62,517 nt of DNA from Kingella sp. (in: b-proteobacteria) (GTDB lineage: Bacteria; Pseudomonadota; Gammaproteobacteria; Burkholderiales; Neisseriaceae). Below, one piece after another: positions 33,124-42,182 of the stretch; within the stretch, counting starts at the first letter, position 1, and the number at the start of each line of letters is the position of its first letter. The notes below the pieces were generated by a model. It was not told the origin of the DNA. It worked only from the letters and a program-made list of their open reading frames with translations, and searched no databases. The translations under genes were made by a program, and so were the position numbers. The DNA lies in contig NZ_JAUMZV010000011.1 of NCBI RefSeq assembly GCF_030527935.1, forward strand, positions 1 through 62,517, in the 5' to 3' direction.

Positions 33124-33212
33124 AATGGAGCGGCGGCTCGCCGCCAACACTTAATAATTACACATCGCATTACTGATTTACCAAGATGTCGGCAAGCCGC
33201 CGATGCGCCATT
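33124..33212. repeat. GGAGCGGCG inverted repeat, intact copy
   Basis: The left end reads TGGAGCGGCGGCTCGCCGCC and the right end GGCAAGCCGCCGATGCGCCA, about 90 bp in all. Related copies at 35040-35300 (interrupted by MITE copy C) and 36752-36866. Confidence 0.65.
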
Positions 33213-33310
33213 GGGTACAGATTGGACAAAGGTTTCAGGCTGCCTTTGGAGTTCGCAAAAAGCCGCCCTAACCCAACCGCCCAATCAATCAACAAAACAA
33301 GGAGCAACAC

Positions 33311-34150
33311 ATGAACATTCTAATTCTCGGCGGCAGCGGCTTTATCGGCAGCCGCGTAGCCAAAATCCTGCGCGAACGGCAGCACAGCGTAACCACGCCA
33401 TCGCACGCCGAGCTGGACTTGATGCGGCTGGATTTGGACGCAGCGCAACGCCTGTTGCACGGGCAAGATTGCGTGGTGAACTGCATCGGCGTGATGAGCC
33501 GCCATGCCGCCGTGTTGGAGCAGGTGCATCATCACGCGCCGCAACAGCTCGCGCATCTGGCGCGGGCGGTGGGCGTGCAAACGTGGGTGCAGCTTTCAGC
33601 ATTGGGCGCGGACGCGGCGCACGATGTGGCGTTTGTCGGCAGCAAAGGGCACGGCGATGCGGCGGTGTGCGCGAGCAGCTTGCGGGTGAACATTGCCCGC
33701 CCGAGTGTGGTGTTTGGGCGCGGCGGCGCGAGTTGCGAGCTGTTTATTAAGCTGGCACGATTGCCTGTGTTGGTGCTGCCTGCGGGCGGGCGTTTTGATG
33801 TGCAGCCTGTGCACGCCAATGATGTGGCGCAAGGTTTGGCCGCTATGGCGGAACAACCGTTGCCGCATGGCGCGGTGGTAAACATGGCAGGCAGCCTGAA
33901 AACCACGCTGGCGGAATATTTGGCAATTTTGCGACAAACGCTGCACCACCGCGCCGCACCTGCGGTTTGGGCGTTGCCCATGGGGCTGCTGCGCCCCGCA
34001 CTGCCGCTGACGAATATTTTGAGCAACGGTTTTCTGTCACAAGGCAGCCTGAAATTGCTGGCGCAAGGCTCGGTGGCGGATACGGGGGATTTTGCGCGGC
34101 TGCTGGGGCGTGAGCCGCTGGGGGCTGGGGAGTTTTATCGGTATGCGTGA
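33311..34150 (+). CDS. NAD(P)-binding SDR-like protein (NmrA/NDUFA9-type)
   Basis: Encodes 279 residues. The Rossmann motif GGSGFIGS is at residues 7-14, followed by an atypical SDR layout: DCVVNCIGVMS at about 53, WVQLSALGAD at about 94, then a RPSVVFGRGG segment. This resembles NAD(P)-binding proteins related to NDUFA9 and YbjT rather than active dehydrogenases, since the Tyr-x3-Lys pair is not evident. Such proteins often occur with DoxX-like membrane partners, here encoded at 30500. An AAGGAGC ribosome site precedes the ATG. Confidence 0.8.
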   Translation: MNILILGGSGFIGSRVAKILRERQHSVTTPSHAELDLMRLDLDAAQRLLHGQDCVVNCIGVMSRHAAVLEQVHHHAPQQLAHLARAVGVQTWVQLSALGADAAHDVAFVGSKGHGDAAVCASSLRVNIARPSVVFGRGGASCELFIKLARLPVLVLPAGGRFDVQPVHANDVAQGLAAMAEQPLPHGAVVNMAGSLKTTLAEYLAILRQTLHHRAAPAVWALPMGLLRPALPLTNILSNGFLSQGSLKLLAQGSVADTGDFARLLGREPLGAGEFYRYA

Positions 34151-34231
34151 AAGAGCAGGGCTGCGTGGCAAAAATACTAGGGTGTGTTGATTAGTAACAC
34201 GCCCTAGGTTACACACAATTATTTGCTGATA

Positions 34232-34696
34232 GGCATAAGGGACAAATTTACTGCTAAATCGGCGTAAGTAACAAAAAAGGTGCTGGAATTCTTTGTTAAG
34301 CCTTATCCTATAAGGCTTTAAAGAGGTTCAAAGGCTTTGAACACAAAAAATGCTTTTTCTGCGGCTTAAAACGGGTCAAAAAGAACGGCTGGCAAAACGG
34401 CAAACAACGCTACAAATGCCGAGAGTGCGGCAGGCGATCTGACAGCGGCAAACGGCTCAATCCCCAATCCCTATGGCAGACCTACACCACAGGCAAACAA
34501 ACCGCCGCCCAACTTGCCGCCACCTACGGCTGCAGCCGCCAAACCATCCTGCGCCATCTCAAAAAAACCCAGACGCAGGCGCAGTTTGCCGCTCCCGCCC
34601 GCGCCAACGTCATCATGGACACCACCTACTTTGGCCGCCGTTTCGGTATCAAGCGGCTATGTTCTTGGATTTAGCAGTAAATTTGTCCCTTATGCC
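34232..34696. mobile_element. Internally deleted insertion sequence with intact 29-bp ends
   Basis: Perfect 29-bp terminal inverted repeats start GGCATAAGGGACAAATTTAC. Between them is one remnant frame (about 34317-34675) encoding a zinc-ribbon start (CFFCGLKRVKKNGWQNGKQ, then CREC), a helix-turn-helix (AAQLAATYGCSRQTILRHL) and the beginning of a catalytic domain (MDTTYFGRRFGI), then stopping at the right repeat. This fits a mutator/IS256- or IS1249-like transposase cut off after about 115 codons. No in-frame ATG is present, so it is not functional by itself but could be moved in trans. Confidence 0.8.
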
Positions 34697-34704
34697 GAAA
34701 AATA

Positions 34705-34835
34705 AGAAATTCCGTCATTCCCGCGTAGGTGAGAATCTTGTTTGATATTCATAAATTTTCGTAAAAACAATTCATTGCACAAACTATACCAAGATTCCCG
34801 CCTACGCGGTCATGGCGGAGAATTTACTATTTCTT
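34705..34835. repeat. NIME-like repeat with dRS3 ends, copy X
   Basis: Ends carry ATTCCC-N8-GAGAAT (34717-34736) and ATTCCC-N8-GGTCAT (34794-34813), degenerate versions of the neisserial 20-bp dRS3 repeat ATTCCC-N8-GGGAAT. Better copies are at 42055-42182 and 56626-56757. Confidence 0.75.
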
Positions 34836-34911
34836 GTAGCGGTTTTAGGTTTGGCAAAGGTTTCAGACTGCCTACCCTCATCCATTTTCACGCACCCCCA
34901 TACATCCGCAT

Positions 34912-34986
34912 AGGCAGCCTGAAAACGAGCAAAGCGATTTTTAGTGAAGCTAAAACCACATTTCAAAATACGTTTTCAGGCTGCCT
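34912..34986. repeat. DUS-bounded hairpin repeat, copy 4
   Basis: Core GAGCAAAGCGATTTTTAGTG then AAGCTAAAAC, with intact inverted DUS at both ends. Confidence 0.7.
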
Positions 34987-35099
34987 TTAATGTGCAGATG
35001 AATTTGGCTTTTCAAGCTGAAACCTTTGCCAAACCTGTAACCGATGGAACATCGGCAGCTCGCCGACATCTTAGTAAACCAGTAATGCTATGTTTAGTA

Positions 35100-35261
35100 A
35101 GAACCTGTATTCACTATTTCCATAGGCAGATTTTATGAAATAAAAGCGCGGATACAAGGCAAAAAGCGCAGCAAGGTTGGACACCTTGCGAGCATTTTTA
35201 ACGCAGTAGCCACGTTTTTAGGGCATAAAAGATGTCTATGGAAATAGTGAATACAGGTTCT
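35100..35261. mobile_element. 162-bp MITE-like element, copy C, nested in another repeat
   Basis: Same ends and interior as copies A and B. The flanks (CCGACATCTTAGTAAACCAG on the left, AGTGTTGGCGACGAGCCGCC on the right) are the two halves of the GGAGCGGCG repeat seen uninterrupted at 33124-33212. Confidence 0.85.
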
Positions 35262-35358
35262 AAGTGTTGGCGACGAGCCGCCGCCGCTCCATTTTAGCTT
35301 TTCAGGCTGCCTTTGCATTCCCGCGCCAAAGGCAGCCTGAAACCCCATCACCGCCCCA

Positions 35359-36630
35359 TCACCGCCCCATCGCCTTATCCGCAATATCCGTCCGATACTG
35401 CATCCCATCAAATTCTATCTCCGCCAACGCGCGATACGCCTGCTGTTTGGCGGTGGCAACATCGTCGCCCAAGCCCACCACGCACAGCACGCGCCCGCCG
35501 TTGGTGATGATTTCGCCGCGCTCGTTTACCGCCGTGCCTGCATGGAACACTTTGCCGATTGCGTTCGCCGCGTCTATGCCGTGGATGATGTCGCCTTTTT
35601 TCGGCGTGTCGGGATAATTTTGCGCCGCCAGCACCACGCCCACGGCGGTTTGCGGCTTCCATTGCGCGCTTGCGCTGTCCAGTTTGCGCTGCAACGCAGC
35701 TTCAATCAAATCCACCAAATCGCTGTCCAAGCGGCTCATAATCGGTTGCGTTTCGGGGTCGCCGAAGCGGCAGTTAAACTCTATCGTGCGTGGTGCGCCT
35801 GCCGCATCTATCATCAAGCCTGCGTATAAAAATCCTGTAAATTCAATGCCATCTGCTTTCATGCCGCGGATGGTGGGCAGGATGATTTCGTCCATCACGC
35901 GCTGATACACGGCTTCGCTCACCACGGGTGCGGGGCTGTATGCGCCCATGCCGCCTGTGTTCAAGCCTTGGTCGCCGTCCAGCAGGCGTTTGTGGTCTTG
36001 GCTGGCTGCCATCGGCAGCACATTATCGCCATCGGACATCACGATAAAGCTGGCTTCTTCGCCCTGCAAAAAGTCTTCAATCACCACGCGCGCGCCCGCG
36101 TCGCCCATTTTGTTGCCCAGCAGCATATCGTCAATGGCGGCGTGGGCTTCGTTTAGCGTCATGGCAACGATGACACCTTTGCCCGCTGCCAGCCCATCGG
36201 CTTTGATGACGATGGGCGCGCCTTTTTGGTTCACATAATCGTGCGCGGCTTGGGCGTTGGCAAAGGTTTGGTATTGCGCGGTGGGGATGCCGTGCCGCCG
36301 CATAAAGGCTTTGGCGAAATCTTTGGAGCTTTCTAGCTGGGCGGCGGCGCGGGTGGGGCCGAAAATAGGCAGCCCTGCGGCGCGGAAATCGTCCACCATG
36401 CCTGCGGCAAGCGGGGCTTCGGGCCCGACTACGGTGAAAGCGATGTTTTCGCGTTGGCAAAAGGCAATCAAATCGGCATGGGCGGTGAGCGCGAGATTGT
36501 GCACTTTCGGCTCGGCGGCTGTGCCTGCATTGCCTGTGGCAACGTAAACGGCGGAGACTTTGGGCGATTGGGCTAGCTTCCACGCCAGCGCGTGTTCGCG
36601 CCCGCCGTTGCCGATGATGAGCAGTTTCAT
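35359..36630 (-). CDS. purD: Phosphoribosylamine-glycine ligase
   Basis: Encodes 423 residues from the ATG at 36630 with an AAAGGAC ribosome site. N-terminal GNGGREHALAWKL, the ATP-grasp segment IKADGLAAGKGVIVA and the C-terminal EFNCRFGDPETQ motif are typical of PurD (GAR synthetase). It joins phosphoribosylamine and glycine with ATP, the second step of purine synthesis, in the cytoplasm. No other purine genes adjoin. Standard length. Confidence 0.97.
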   Translation of the reverse strand: MKLLIIGNGGREHALAWKLAQSPKVSAVYVATGNAGTAAEPKVHNLALTAHADLIAFCQRENIAFTVVGPEAPLAAGMVDDFRAAGLPIFGPTRAAAQLESSKDFAKAFMRRHGIPTAQYQTFANAQAAHDYVNQKGAPIVIKADGLAAGKGVIVAMTLNEAHAAIDDMLLGNKMGDAGARVVIEDFLQGEEASFIVMSDGDNVLPMAASQDHKRLLDGDQGLNTGGMGAYSPAPVVSEAVYQRVMDEIILPTIRGMKADGIEFTGFLYAGLMIDAAGAPRTIEFNCRFGDPETQPIMSRLDSDLVDLIEAALQRKLDSASAQWKPQTAVGVVLAAQNYPDTPKKGDIIHGIDAANAIGKVFHAGTAVNERGEIITNGGRVLCVVGLGDDVATAKQQAYRALAEIEFDGMQYRTDIADKAMGR

Positions 36631-36983
36631 GTTTTGTCCTTTGGGATGGGATGGTGGGAAAGGGGGCAGCCTGAAAATAGGATTAGGCTGCGGATGGTTT
36701 TCAGGCTGCCTTTTGGATGGCGCAATCATCATTTTAGGCAGCCTGAAATCTAAAATGGAGCGGCGACGGCTCGTCGCCAAATAGTTAGAACCTGTATTCA
36801 ACATGGTTGGGTTGATTAGCAACATCGGCGAGCCGCCGACGCTCCATGCGGGGCAATTGGATTTACCAACGTTTTCAGGCTGCCTTACGCTGCTTCGCCC
36901 TGCCCTGCCCTACTCTACTCTGCCCGCAAACCACATATTTTAGGCAGCCTAAAAATCCACTTTCAGGCTGCCTTTGCATGGGC
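36631..36983. other. Spacer between surA and purD with repeat debris
   Basis: About 350 bp: DUS copies at 36665, 36699, 36733, 36876 and 36960, a GGAGCGGCG repeat at 36752-36866, and inside it a 15-bp remnant of the AGAACCTGTATTCA MITE end at 36787. No coding frame is credible. Confidence 0.7.
36752..36866. repeat. GGAGCGGCG inverted repeat with a MITE scar
   Basis: Ends TGGAGCGGCGACGGCTCG and CGAGCCGCCGACGCTCC. The centre contains AGAACCTGTATTCA, one end of the 162-bp MITE, followed by unrelated sequence, as if an insertion was mostly deleted. Confidence 0.65.
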
Positions 36984-37931
36984 TTAATACTCGCGCACCA
37001 CGGCGTTTTGTTGTAGCTGTTGCACAAATTGCGCTTGGTTGGCTTGGCGGGCTCGCTGCACCAATTGGCGGCGCACGGCTTCGCGTTGCATTTTGGCGGG
37101 GTCGTTTTCGGTGCGGCTGGATACCAGTTGGATAATCTGCCAGCTTGTGCCCACGCGCTGCGGCGCGGTGATTTGGTTGGGCTGCATTTGGTGAATCAGT
37201 TTTTCTACGTTTTCAGGCAGCATATCGTCGCTTACTTCGTGCAAACCGCCGTTCACCGCTTCGGCTTCTTGCGAATAGCGTTTGGCGATGGCGGCAAAAT
37301 CGCTGCCTTGCTGGATGGCTTGGGCGATTTGCTGCATCCGATTTTCTACCGCGCTCATGTTGGCTTGGCTACCCGCTTGCAAGATGATGCGGCGGATGGT
37401 GTACACGGTGTAAGGTGCGCCTTGGGGCAGGGCTGCGCCGCTTTTTAGTGCTTCGTTGATTTGCGCATCGTTGATGTTCACATTGTTGTTCAAATCGCTG
37501 AGCAGATAATCCGCCAGCACGTCTTTGGCGACTTCTAGGCGGTAGGCTTCGCGCGTGTAGCCGTTGGTTTGGGCTTTTTTGTATAGGTTTTCTACCGTGG
37601 TGTGCTCCAAAGCAGCGCGGCGTTTGAGCTCTTCGTCTATGCCGCTGTCGGTGGCTTTAAGCTGCTGTTGGCGGGCGGCATCGGCAATCAAGGCGCGTTC
37701 CAATAGGCGTTGCTTGGCAGCCTGAACAAACTGCTCTTCGGGGATGTTTTGCCCTGCGTTGCGCGATTTAAGCTCGCGGATGGTGCGTTCAATGTCGCCA
37801 TAAGTAACCACGCTGGAATTGACTTCCATCGCAATGCGGTTCAGCGGCTTGATGGTGTCGGCATGGGCAGCCTGAAAAGCGATGCCGAGTGTGGTTGCTA
37901 GGATTAGGGGGACGATTTTGCGGTTCATCAT
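36984..37931 (-). CDS. surA: Periplasmic peptidyl-prolyl isomerase chaperone SurA
   Basis: Encodes 315 residues. A signal peptide (about 1-24, FQAAHA) precedes the SurA N-terminal helical domain (LNRIAMEVNSSVVTYGDIER) and one parvulin domain (about 175-270, PYTVYTIRRIILQAG ... GGLHEVSDDMLPENVEKLI). E. coli SurA has two parvulin domains; this one has one, like other neisserial forms. It escorts outer-membrane proteins, LptD included, through the periplasm. The ATG at 37931 overlaps the lptD stop (ATGA) behind a GAGG site, making an lptD-surA operon. FQAA in the signal is DUS-coded. Confidence 0.92.
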   Translation of the reverse strand: MMNRKIVPLILATTLGIAFQAAHADTIKPLNRIAMEVNSSVVTYGDIERTIRELKSRNAGQNIPEEQFVQAAKQRLLERALIADAARQQQLKATDSGIDEELKRRAALEHTTVENLYKKAQTNGYTREAYRLEVAKDVLADYLLSDLNNNVNINDAQINEALKSGAALPQGAPYTVYTIRRIILQAGSQANMSAVENRMQQIAQAIQQGSDFAAIAKRYSQEAEAVNGGLHEVSDDMLPENVEKLIHQMQPNQITAPQRVGTSWQIIQLVSSRTENDPAKMQREAVRRQLVQRARQANQAQFVQQLQQNAVVREY

Positions 37932-40249
37932 TTGTTTACCTCGTTGGTTTTGGTGTAGCCAGGGATGCCTAGGCGCAGTTGCTCTTGGGCGTTGGTGCCT
38001 GCGTTGCTTATGTCTTTGAGTTGCAGCGTGAAAAAGAAAGCGGTTTTGTATTTGTATTTATCTTGCGCGGGCTGCCATTCGGTTACATAGCGTTGGGCAA
38101 CGAAGCTCGCGCTCCAACAGCCGCAGGGGTTTTTGTATTCCAGCCCTGCGGTTTGTTCCAAAATGGCGCGGGGCGATGTGCTGTAATTGAGCCGCCCCAC
38201 GGCGTATAGGTTGTTGTTGATGGGCCATTGCGCGGCAAGGTCTATGTGGCGCAGTTTGTCGTAAAAGCCTGAATAGATTTCTTCGTTGCGCCCGTATTTA
38301 AAGCGTGCGCTCAACACTTTGCCTGCTTCGGGGTTGTAGCGAATGCCTAGGTCATAGCGTTGGGTGGCTTTGTTGTCGGCACTCCAATGCCAGTTGCTGT
38401 CGGCAAACCAGCTGGGGGCAACTTGCCCGCTGGCAAAGGCAACGATGTCGCCGTTTTTGCGCTCGTTTTGATTCAGGCTGCCTGAAAGGGCCACTTCATC
38501 GCGGGTGAAATGGTATTTTTCGCCGATGCCTGCGCGGAAGTATTCGTAGCCTGTGTTGGGGTTAAGAAAACGGGTTTGCAAGCCTGCGGCTAGGCTGTTG
38601 TTGGCATTGATGCGGTCGTTGCCCGAATAGATGTTTTCGCGGAACAGTTGGTCGTAGCTAAAATCGTTGAGCGATGAGTCAAAATTGGGCAAATCATTTT
38701 GCGATTTGGATGGGGTGTAGTTGTAGAACAAGCGCGGTTCAACGGTTTGCACAAAGCTGTTGCCAAACAAATTGGCTTGGCGTTCCAGCGTGATGCCGCT
38801 GTCCACGTTCACAATCGGCAAGATGCGCGATGTGTTGCGCGATTTCAGGCTGCCAAATTTTTCCAGCCAATAGCGCGTAGCGTGCACGCCCACTTTGGGG
38901 CGCACATAGCCCCATGCGTTGTGGAAATCCCAGTTGATGCTGGGATACGCCACCGCGCGGCTGCCGCTTTGCATATCTTTGTGATAAAAGCGTGTGAACT
39001 GCGTTTTCACATCCAGCTCAGCGTGTTGGTTGAGATTTTTTGCCCAGCTTGCGGATAGACGCGGCAAGATGGAATACACGGGGTTTTTGTTGCCGTTGGA
39101 ATCATTGAGAATTTGGTATTTCTGTGCCATCAATTCCACGTTTAACGGCGCACCAAATAAGTCTTGATGGTAGTTGAGCCACGCTTTTCGGTTTAGATTG
39201 GTGCTTTCGGCTAACTCGTTGCGCCCTGCAAAATCGCGGTAGTAATCATCATCGGACACTTGGTTAAAATCCACGCCGCCCGATAGCTTGGATGTGAACA
39301 CGTGGTTGTGTTTCAGGCTAAACGCGGTGCGATTGTTTAAGCCGCGTTTGTGGTCGCGCGGCATATATTTAACGTTTACGCTGCCTGTGTATTTGGGCTG
39401 CAAATAGCGAAACTCGCCGCCGATGCGTGCGCCACGCGAGCCGATGTACCCAGGGGTGAGCGTGGCATCATAATTGGGCGCAAGGTTGAAGTAATACGGC
39501 AAATCAATGGATACGCCATCCGAACCTGCCGACATGGTGGGCACAAGCAAGCCGCTTTTGCGGTTGCCGTTAATCGGAAAATCCACCCACGGCGTGTACA
39601 AAATTGGCACGCCTGCAAACACCAGCTTGGCTTTTTTTGCCACGCCGATGCCTGTTTCGCGGTTAGTGGTCAGCTCTTGGGCTTGGATGTACCACGATGT
39701 ATCGCCTGTTTCGCAGGTGTTGAATTTGACTTCTTGCGCGGCGTGGTGGTTGTCGTCATACATTTTCAGGCTGCGTGCCACGCCTTGCAGCCGTTTGTTG
39801 TTTTGCTCGGCAACAAATTCGGTGTTGTTGGCGTTGCCCGAATGCTTGGCAAGGTCGTAGTCCAGCTTATCGCCTTGCACGGTTTGCCCATCGGCGCGGG
39901 TGAGCGTGAATTGGTCGCCCGCGTAAACGTGTTCGTTGGGCTGGTCGTAGTCCACCCAACCGGCATTCAGCGTTTCATCGTTGCGCTCAATAATCACATC
40001 GCCTTGCGCGCGGTGGCGCACATTGGTTTGCCCTGCGGCTTTATCTGCTTCAATGCGGGTTACATCTTGCGGCAGCTTGGGCAGCCCTGTTTTACGGGCG
40101 GGCGCAACGCCTTTGGCTTGCGTATTGGGCGCACGGCACACCCAGCCTAGCTTTTCAGGCTGCCATGTATCCGACACCGCCCACGCGCTGCCCGAAAAGG
40201 CAATGCCCAGCATGGCGACTAATGGTTTGCTTACAAATGAACGAGACAA
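37928..40249 (-). CDS. lptD: LPS-assembly outer-membrane protein LptD
   Basis: Encodes 773 residues from a TTG at 40249, preferred because AAGGTG lies 5 bp upstream and the reading gives a clean signal (MSRSFVSKPLVAMLGIAFSGSAWA). Alternatives are a GTG at 40255 and a TTG at 40264. The N-terminal OstA/jellyroll domain (about 60-200) is followed by the large barrel. Cysteines near the N-terminus (WVCRAP), in NTCETGD, and as CGC near the end match the disulphide pattern of LptD. It inserts LPS into the outer leaflet with LptE. Divergent from amgK, as in many proteobacteria. Confidence 0.95.
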   Translation of the reverse strand: MSRSFVSKPLVAMLGIAFSGSAWAVSDTWQPEKLGWVCRAPNTQAKGVAPARKTGLPKLPQDVTRIEADKAAGQTNVRHRAQGDVIIERNDETLNAGWVDYDQPNEHVYAGDQFTLTRADGQTVQGDKLDYDLAKHSGNANNTEFVAEQNNKRLQGVARSLKMYDDNHHAAQEVKFNTCETGDTSWYIQAQELTTNRETGIGVAKKAKLVFAGVPILYTPWVDFPINGNRKSGLLVPTMSAGSDGVSIDLPYYFNLAPNYDATLTPGYIGSRGARIGGEFRYLQPKYTGSVNVKYMPRDHKRGLNNRTAFSLKHNHVFTSKLSGGVDFNQVSDDDYYRDFAGRNELAESTNLNRKAWLNYHQDLFGAPLNVELMAQKYQILNDSNGNKNPVYSILPRLSASWAKNLNQHAELDVKTQFTRFYHKDMQSGSRAVAYPSINWDFHNAWGYVRPKVGVHATRYWLEKFGSLKSRNTSRILPIVNVDSGITLERQANLFGNSFVQTVEPRLFYNYTPSKSQNDLPNFDSSLNDFSYDQLFRENIYSGNDRINANNSLAAGLQTRFLNPNTGYEYFRAGIGEKYHFTRDEVALSGSLNQNERKNGDIVAFASGQVAPSWFADSNWHWSADNKATQRYDLGIRYNPEAGKVLSARFKYGRNEEIYSGFYDKLRHIDLAAQWPINNNLYAVGRLNYSTSPRAILEQTAGLEYKNPCGCWSASFVAQRYVTEWQPAQDKYKYKTAFFFTLQLKDISNAGTNAQEQLRLGIPGYTKTNEVNK

Positions 40250-40320
40250 AATCACACCTTGCAACGGTTTTAAAGTTAAAATGATGGGCTATTTTAACCG
40301 AAAACCCAATAATTCACAGT

Positions 40321-41331
40321 ATGCAACGAGAAACCCTGCTCAAAGACTGGCTTGCCAGCGTGTATCCCCATCAGCCCTTTCAATTGAGCTTTGCTGCCGC
40401 CGATGCGGATTTTCGCCGTTATTTTCGCGCCACCTTTGCCGATGGCAGCACGGTGATTTGCATGGACGCGCCGCCCGAAAAAATGCGCGAGAGCGTGGCG
40501 AATTATCTGAAAGTGTGCGAGCTATTTAGCAGCCTGAATGTACCGACTGTGTTGGCGAAAAATTTGGAGCTGGGTTTTATCGTGTTAAACGATTTGGGCG
40601 ATGTGCAATATTTGAAAGCGATGCAGCAAGAAAACACGCCCGCAGCGCACAAAGCCTTGCTGCTGGAAGCGATTGACGAGCTGATTATTCTGCAAAAATC
40701 CAGCCAGCCCAATCAGTTGCCCGAATACAGCCGCGAGATTTTGCTGCGCGAGATGAATTTGTTTCCCGAATGGTTTGTGGCAAAAGAATTAAACAGCAGC
40801 CTGAATTTTGCGCAACGCCATTTATGGCAACAAACGATAGACACGCTGCTGCCCGCGATTGAAGCGCAGCCCAAGGTGTATGTGCATCGGGATTTTATCG
40901 TGCGCAATTTGATGCTCACGCCCAACCGCCCTGCGGTTTTGGATTTTCAGGATGCTTTATACGGCGCAATCACTTACGACTTGGTGTCGCTGCTGCGCGA
41001 TGCGTTTATTGAATGGGATGAAGAGTTTACGCTGGATTTAACCATTCGCTATTGGGAAAAGGCGCGCGCGGCGAGCTTGCCTGTGCCCGCGCAGTTTGAT
41101 GTCTTTTATAAATGGTATGAATGGATGGGCGTGCAGCGGCATTTGAAGGTGGCGGGCATTTTTGCGCGGCTGTATCACCGCGATGGCAAGGATAAATATC
41201 GCCCCGAAATCCCACGCTTTTTGAACTATTTGCGCCGCACATCGCGCCGTTATGAAGAGCTTGCCCCGCTGTATGCGCTGCTGTTGCAACTGGTGGGCGA
41301 TGACGAATTGCAAACGGGCTACACGTTTTAG
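40321..41331 (+). CDS. amgK: AmgK-like sugar kinase (MurNAc/GlcNAc anomeric kinase)
   Basis: Encodes 336 residues of the aminoglycoside-phosphotransferase fold. The catalytic loop is VHRDFIVRNLML (about 190) and the metal-binding motif LDFQDALYG (about 207). Position divergent from lptD is the standard location of amgK, whose product phosphorylates the anomeric carbon of MurNAc or GlcNAc in cell-wall recycling. In Pseudomonas it is followed by murU; here the next gene is unrelated, so a MurU partner must be elsewhere or absent. Confidence 0.87.
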   Translation: MQRETLLKDWLASVYPHQPFQLSFAAADADFRRYFRATFADGSTVICMDAPPEKMRESVANYLKVCELFSSLNVPTVLAKNLELGFIVLNDLGDVQYLKAMQQENTPAAHKALLLEAIDELIILQKSSQPNQLPEYSREILLREMNLFPEWFVAKELNSSLNFAQRHLWQQTIDTLLPAIEAQPKVYVHRDFIVRNLMLTPNRPAVLDFQDALYGAITYDLVSLLRDAFIEWDEEFTLDLTIRYWEKARAASLPVPAQFDVFYKWYEWMGVQRHLKVAGIFARLYHRDGKDKYRPEIPRFLNYLRRTSRRYEELAPLYALLLQLVGDDELQTGYTF

Positions 41332-41340
41332 GAGCAACGC

Positions 41341-41853
41341 ATGACTGTTATTCAAACGCATATTCCTGTGCTGCTGGTGTCGCTGTCGGCGGGCATTATT
41401 GAAATTCACAATATGTCTAACAACCGCGCCAGCTTCAAAATGCCCACCACGCTGCGCATCGGCTTGGTGGACGATGTGATGAAGCCTTGCCCGTTTTCGC
41501 ATCCGCGCGTTGCCATTGATGATGAGCAAGTCGCCGCCGATATTTTCCAAAACGCGCTTGCCAAAAGCGGCATGGCAAAGCACGACAAGCCGTGCATCAT
41601 TGTGTTGCACCCGCAAAGCCATTTTGCCAGCGACATGACGCAAAGCGAATTGCAAATGCTCACACGCATGGTGCACGAATCGGGCTTTCCGATTCATGGC
41701 GAAGTGTATTTCCTGCTCAAACCAACGATTGACGAGAGCGATTGGCAATATTTTGAAGCGATGGCGCGCGAGCCTGTGGCACAAACCATGCAGCCTGAAA
41801 GACACGCGGGCGTGCTGCGCCGCACATGGAATTGGCTGGCGCAGAATTTGTGA
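41341..41853 (+). CDS. Hypothetical protein downstream of amgK
   Basis: Encodes 170 residues, beginning 9 bp after the amgK stop with a good TAGGAGC ribosome site, so it is probably co-transcribed. Soluble, mixed composition, with a hydrophobic N-terminal strand (HIPVLLVSLSAGIIEI) too weak for a signal peptide. Segments such as PCIIVLHPQSHFASDMTQSELQMLTRMVHESGFP suggest an alpha/beta fold. I do not recognise the family. It occupies the slot where murU is found in Pseudomonas but has no nucleotidyltransferase motif. Confidence 0.65.
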   Translation: MTVIQTHIPVLLVSLSAGIIEIHNMSNNRASFKMPTTLRIGLVDDVMKPCPFSHPRVAIDDEQVAADIFQNALAKSGMAKHDKPCIIVLHPQSHFASDMTQSELQMLTRMVHESGFPIHGEVYFLLKPTIDESDWQYFEAMAREPVAQTMQPERHAGVLRRTWNWLAQNL

Positions 41854-42009
41854 TGGGTGATGCGACTTGCGCCGCGCTTGCCAGCACGCTTTGCAACACG
41901 CCAAAACAGCGTTTCAGGCTGCCATCATTGTTTACCCGCCTAATTAGGCAGCCTGAAACCTTATCGCGCAGTCCAAATGTTCCAACCTGAAACCCTTGCA
42001 AACCCCAGC

Positions 42010-42046
42010 GGCAGCCTGCGTAGCGAAGCGGAGTTGCGAAGCTAAA
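42010..42046. repeat. Degenerate DUS plus GCGAAGCTAAA core, copy 2
   Basis: Same sequence as 32235-32272 over about 35 bp. Confidence 0.6.
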
Positions 42047-42054
42047 AATTAAGA

Positions 42055-42182
42055 AATGCCGTCATTCCCGCGCAGGCGGGAATCTTGCCAAACATTCATA
42101 AAATGTGTGCAAAAATAATCCATTGCGTGAGTTCAACCAAGATTCCCACCTATGCGGAAATGACGGATGTTACTGTTTCTTG
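42055..42182. repeat. NIME-like repeat with dRS3 ends, copy Y
   Basis: A perfect dRS3, ATTCCC-N8-GGGAAT, at 42064-42083, and a near-perfect one (ATTCCC-N8-GGAAAT) at 42142-42161, in inverted arrangement with CCGTCATTCCC-type outer ends. Confidence 0.85.

Larger units (their letters stand above)
34151..35358. other. Repeat graveyard between the SDR gene and purD
   Basis: About 1.2 kb with no intact gene. In order: a collapsed insertion sequence (34232-34696), a NIME-like unit with dRS3 ends (34705-34835), DUS-bounded hairpin copy 4 (34912-34986), and a GGAGCGGCG repeat split by MITE copy C (35040-35300), then DUS pairs next to the purD stop. Confidence 0.8.

Noticed and set aside
39350..40150. 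A 266-residue plus-strand frame opposite lptD
   Set aside because: It lies wholly within the well-supported lptD gene and has no recognisable domain.
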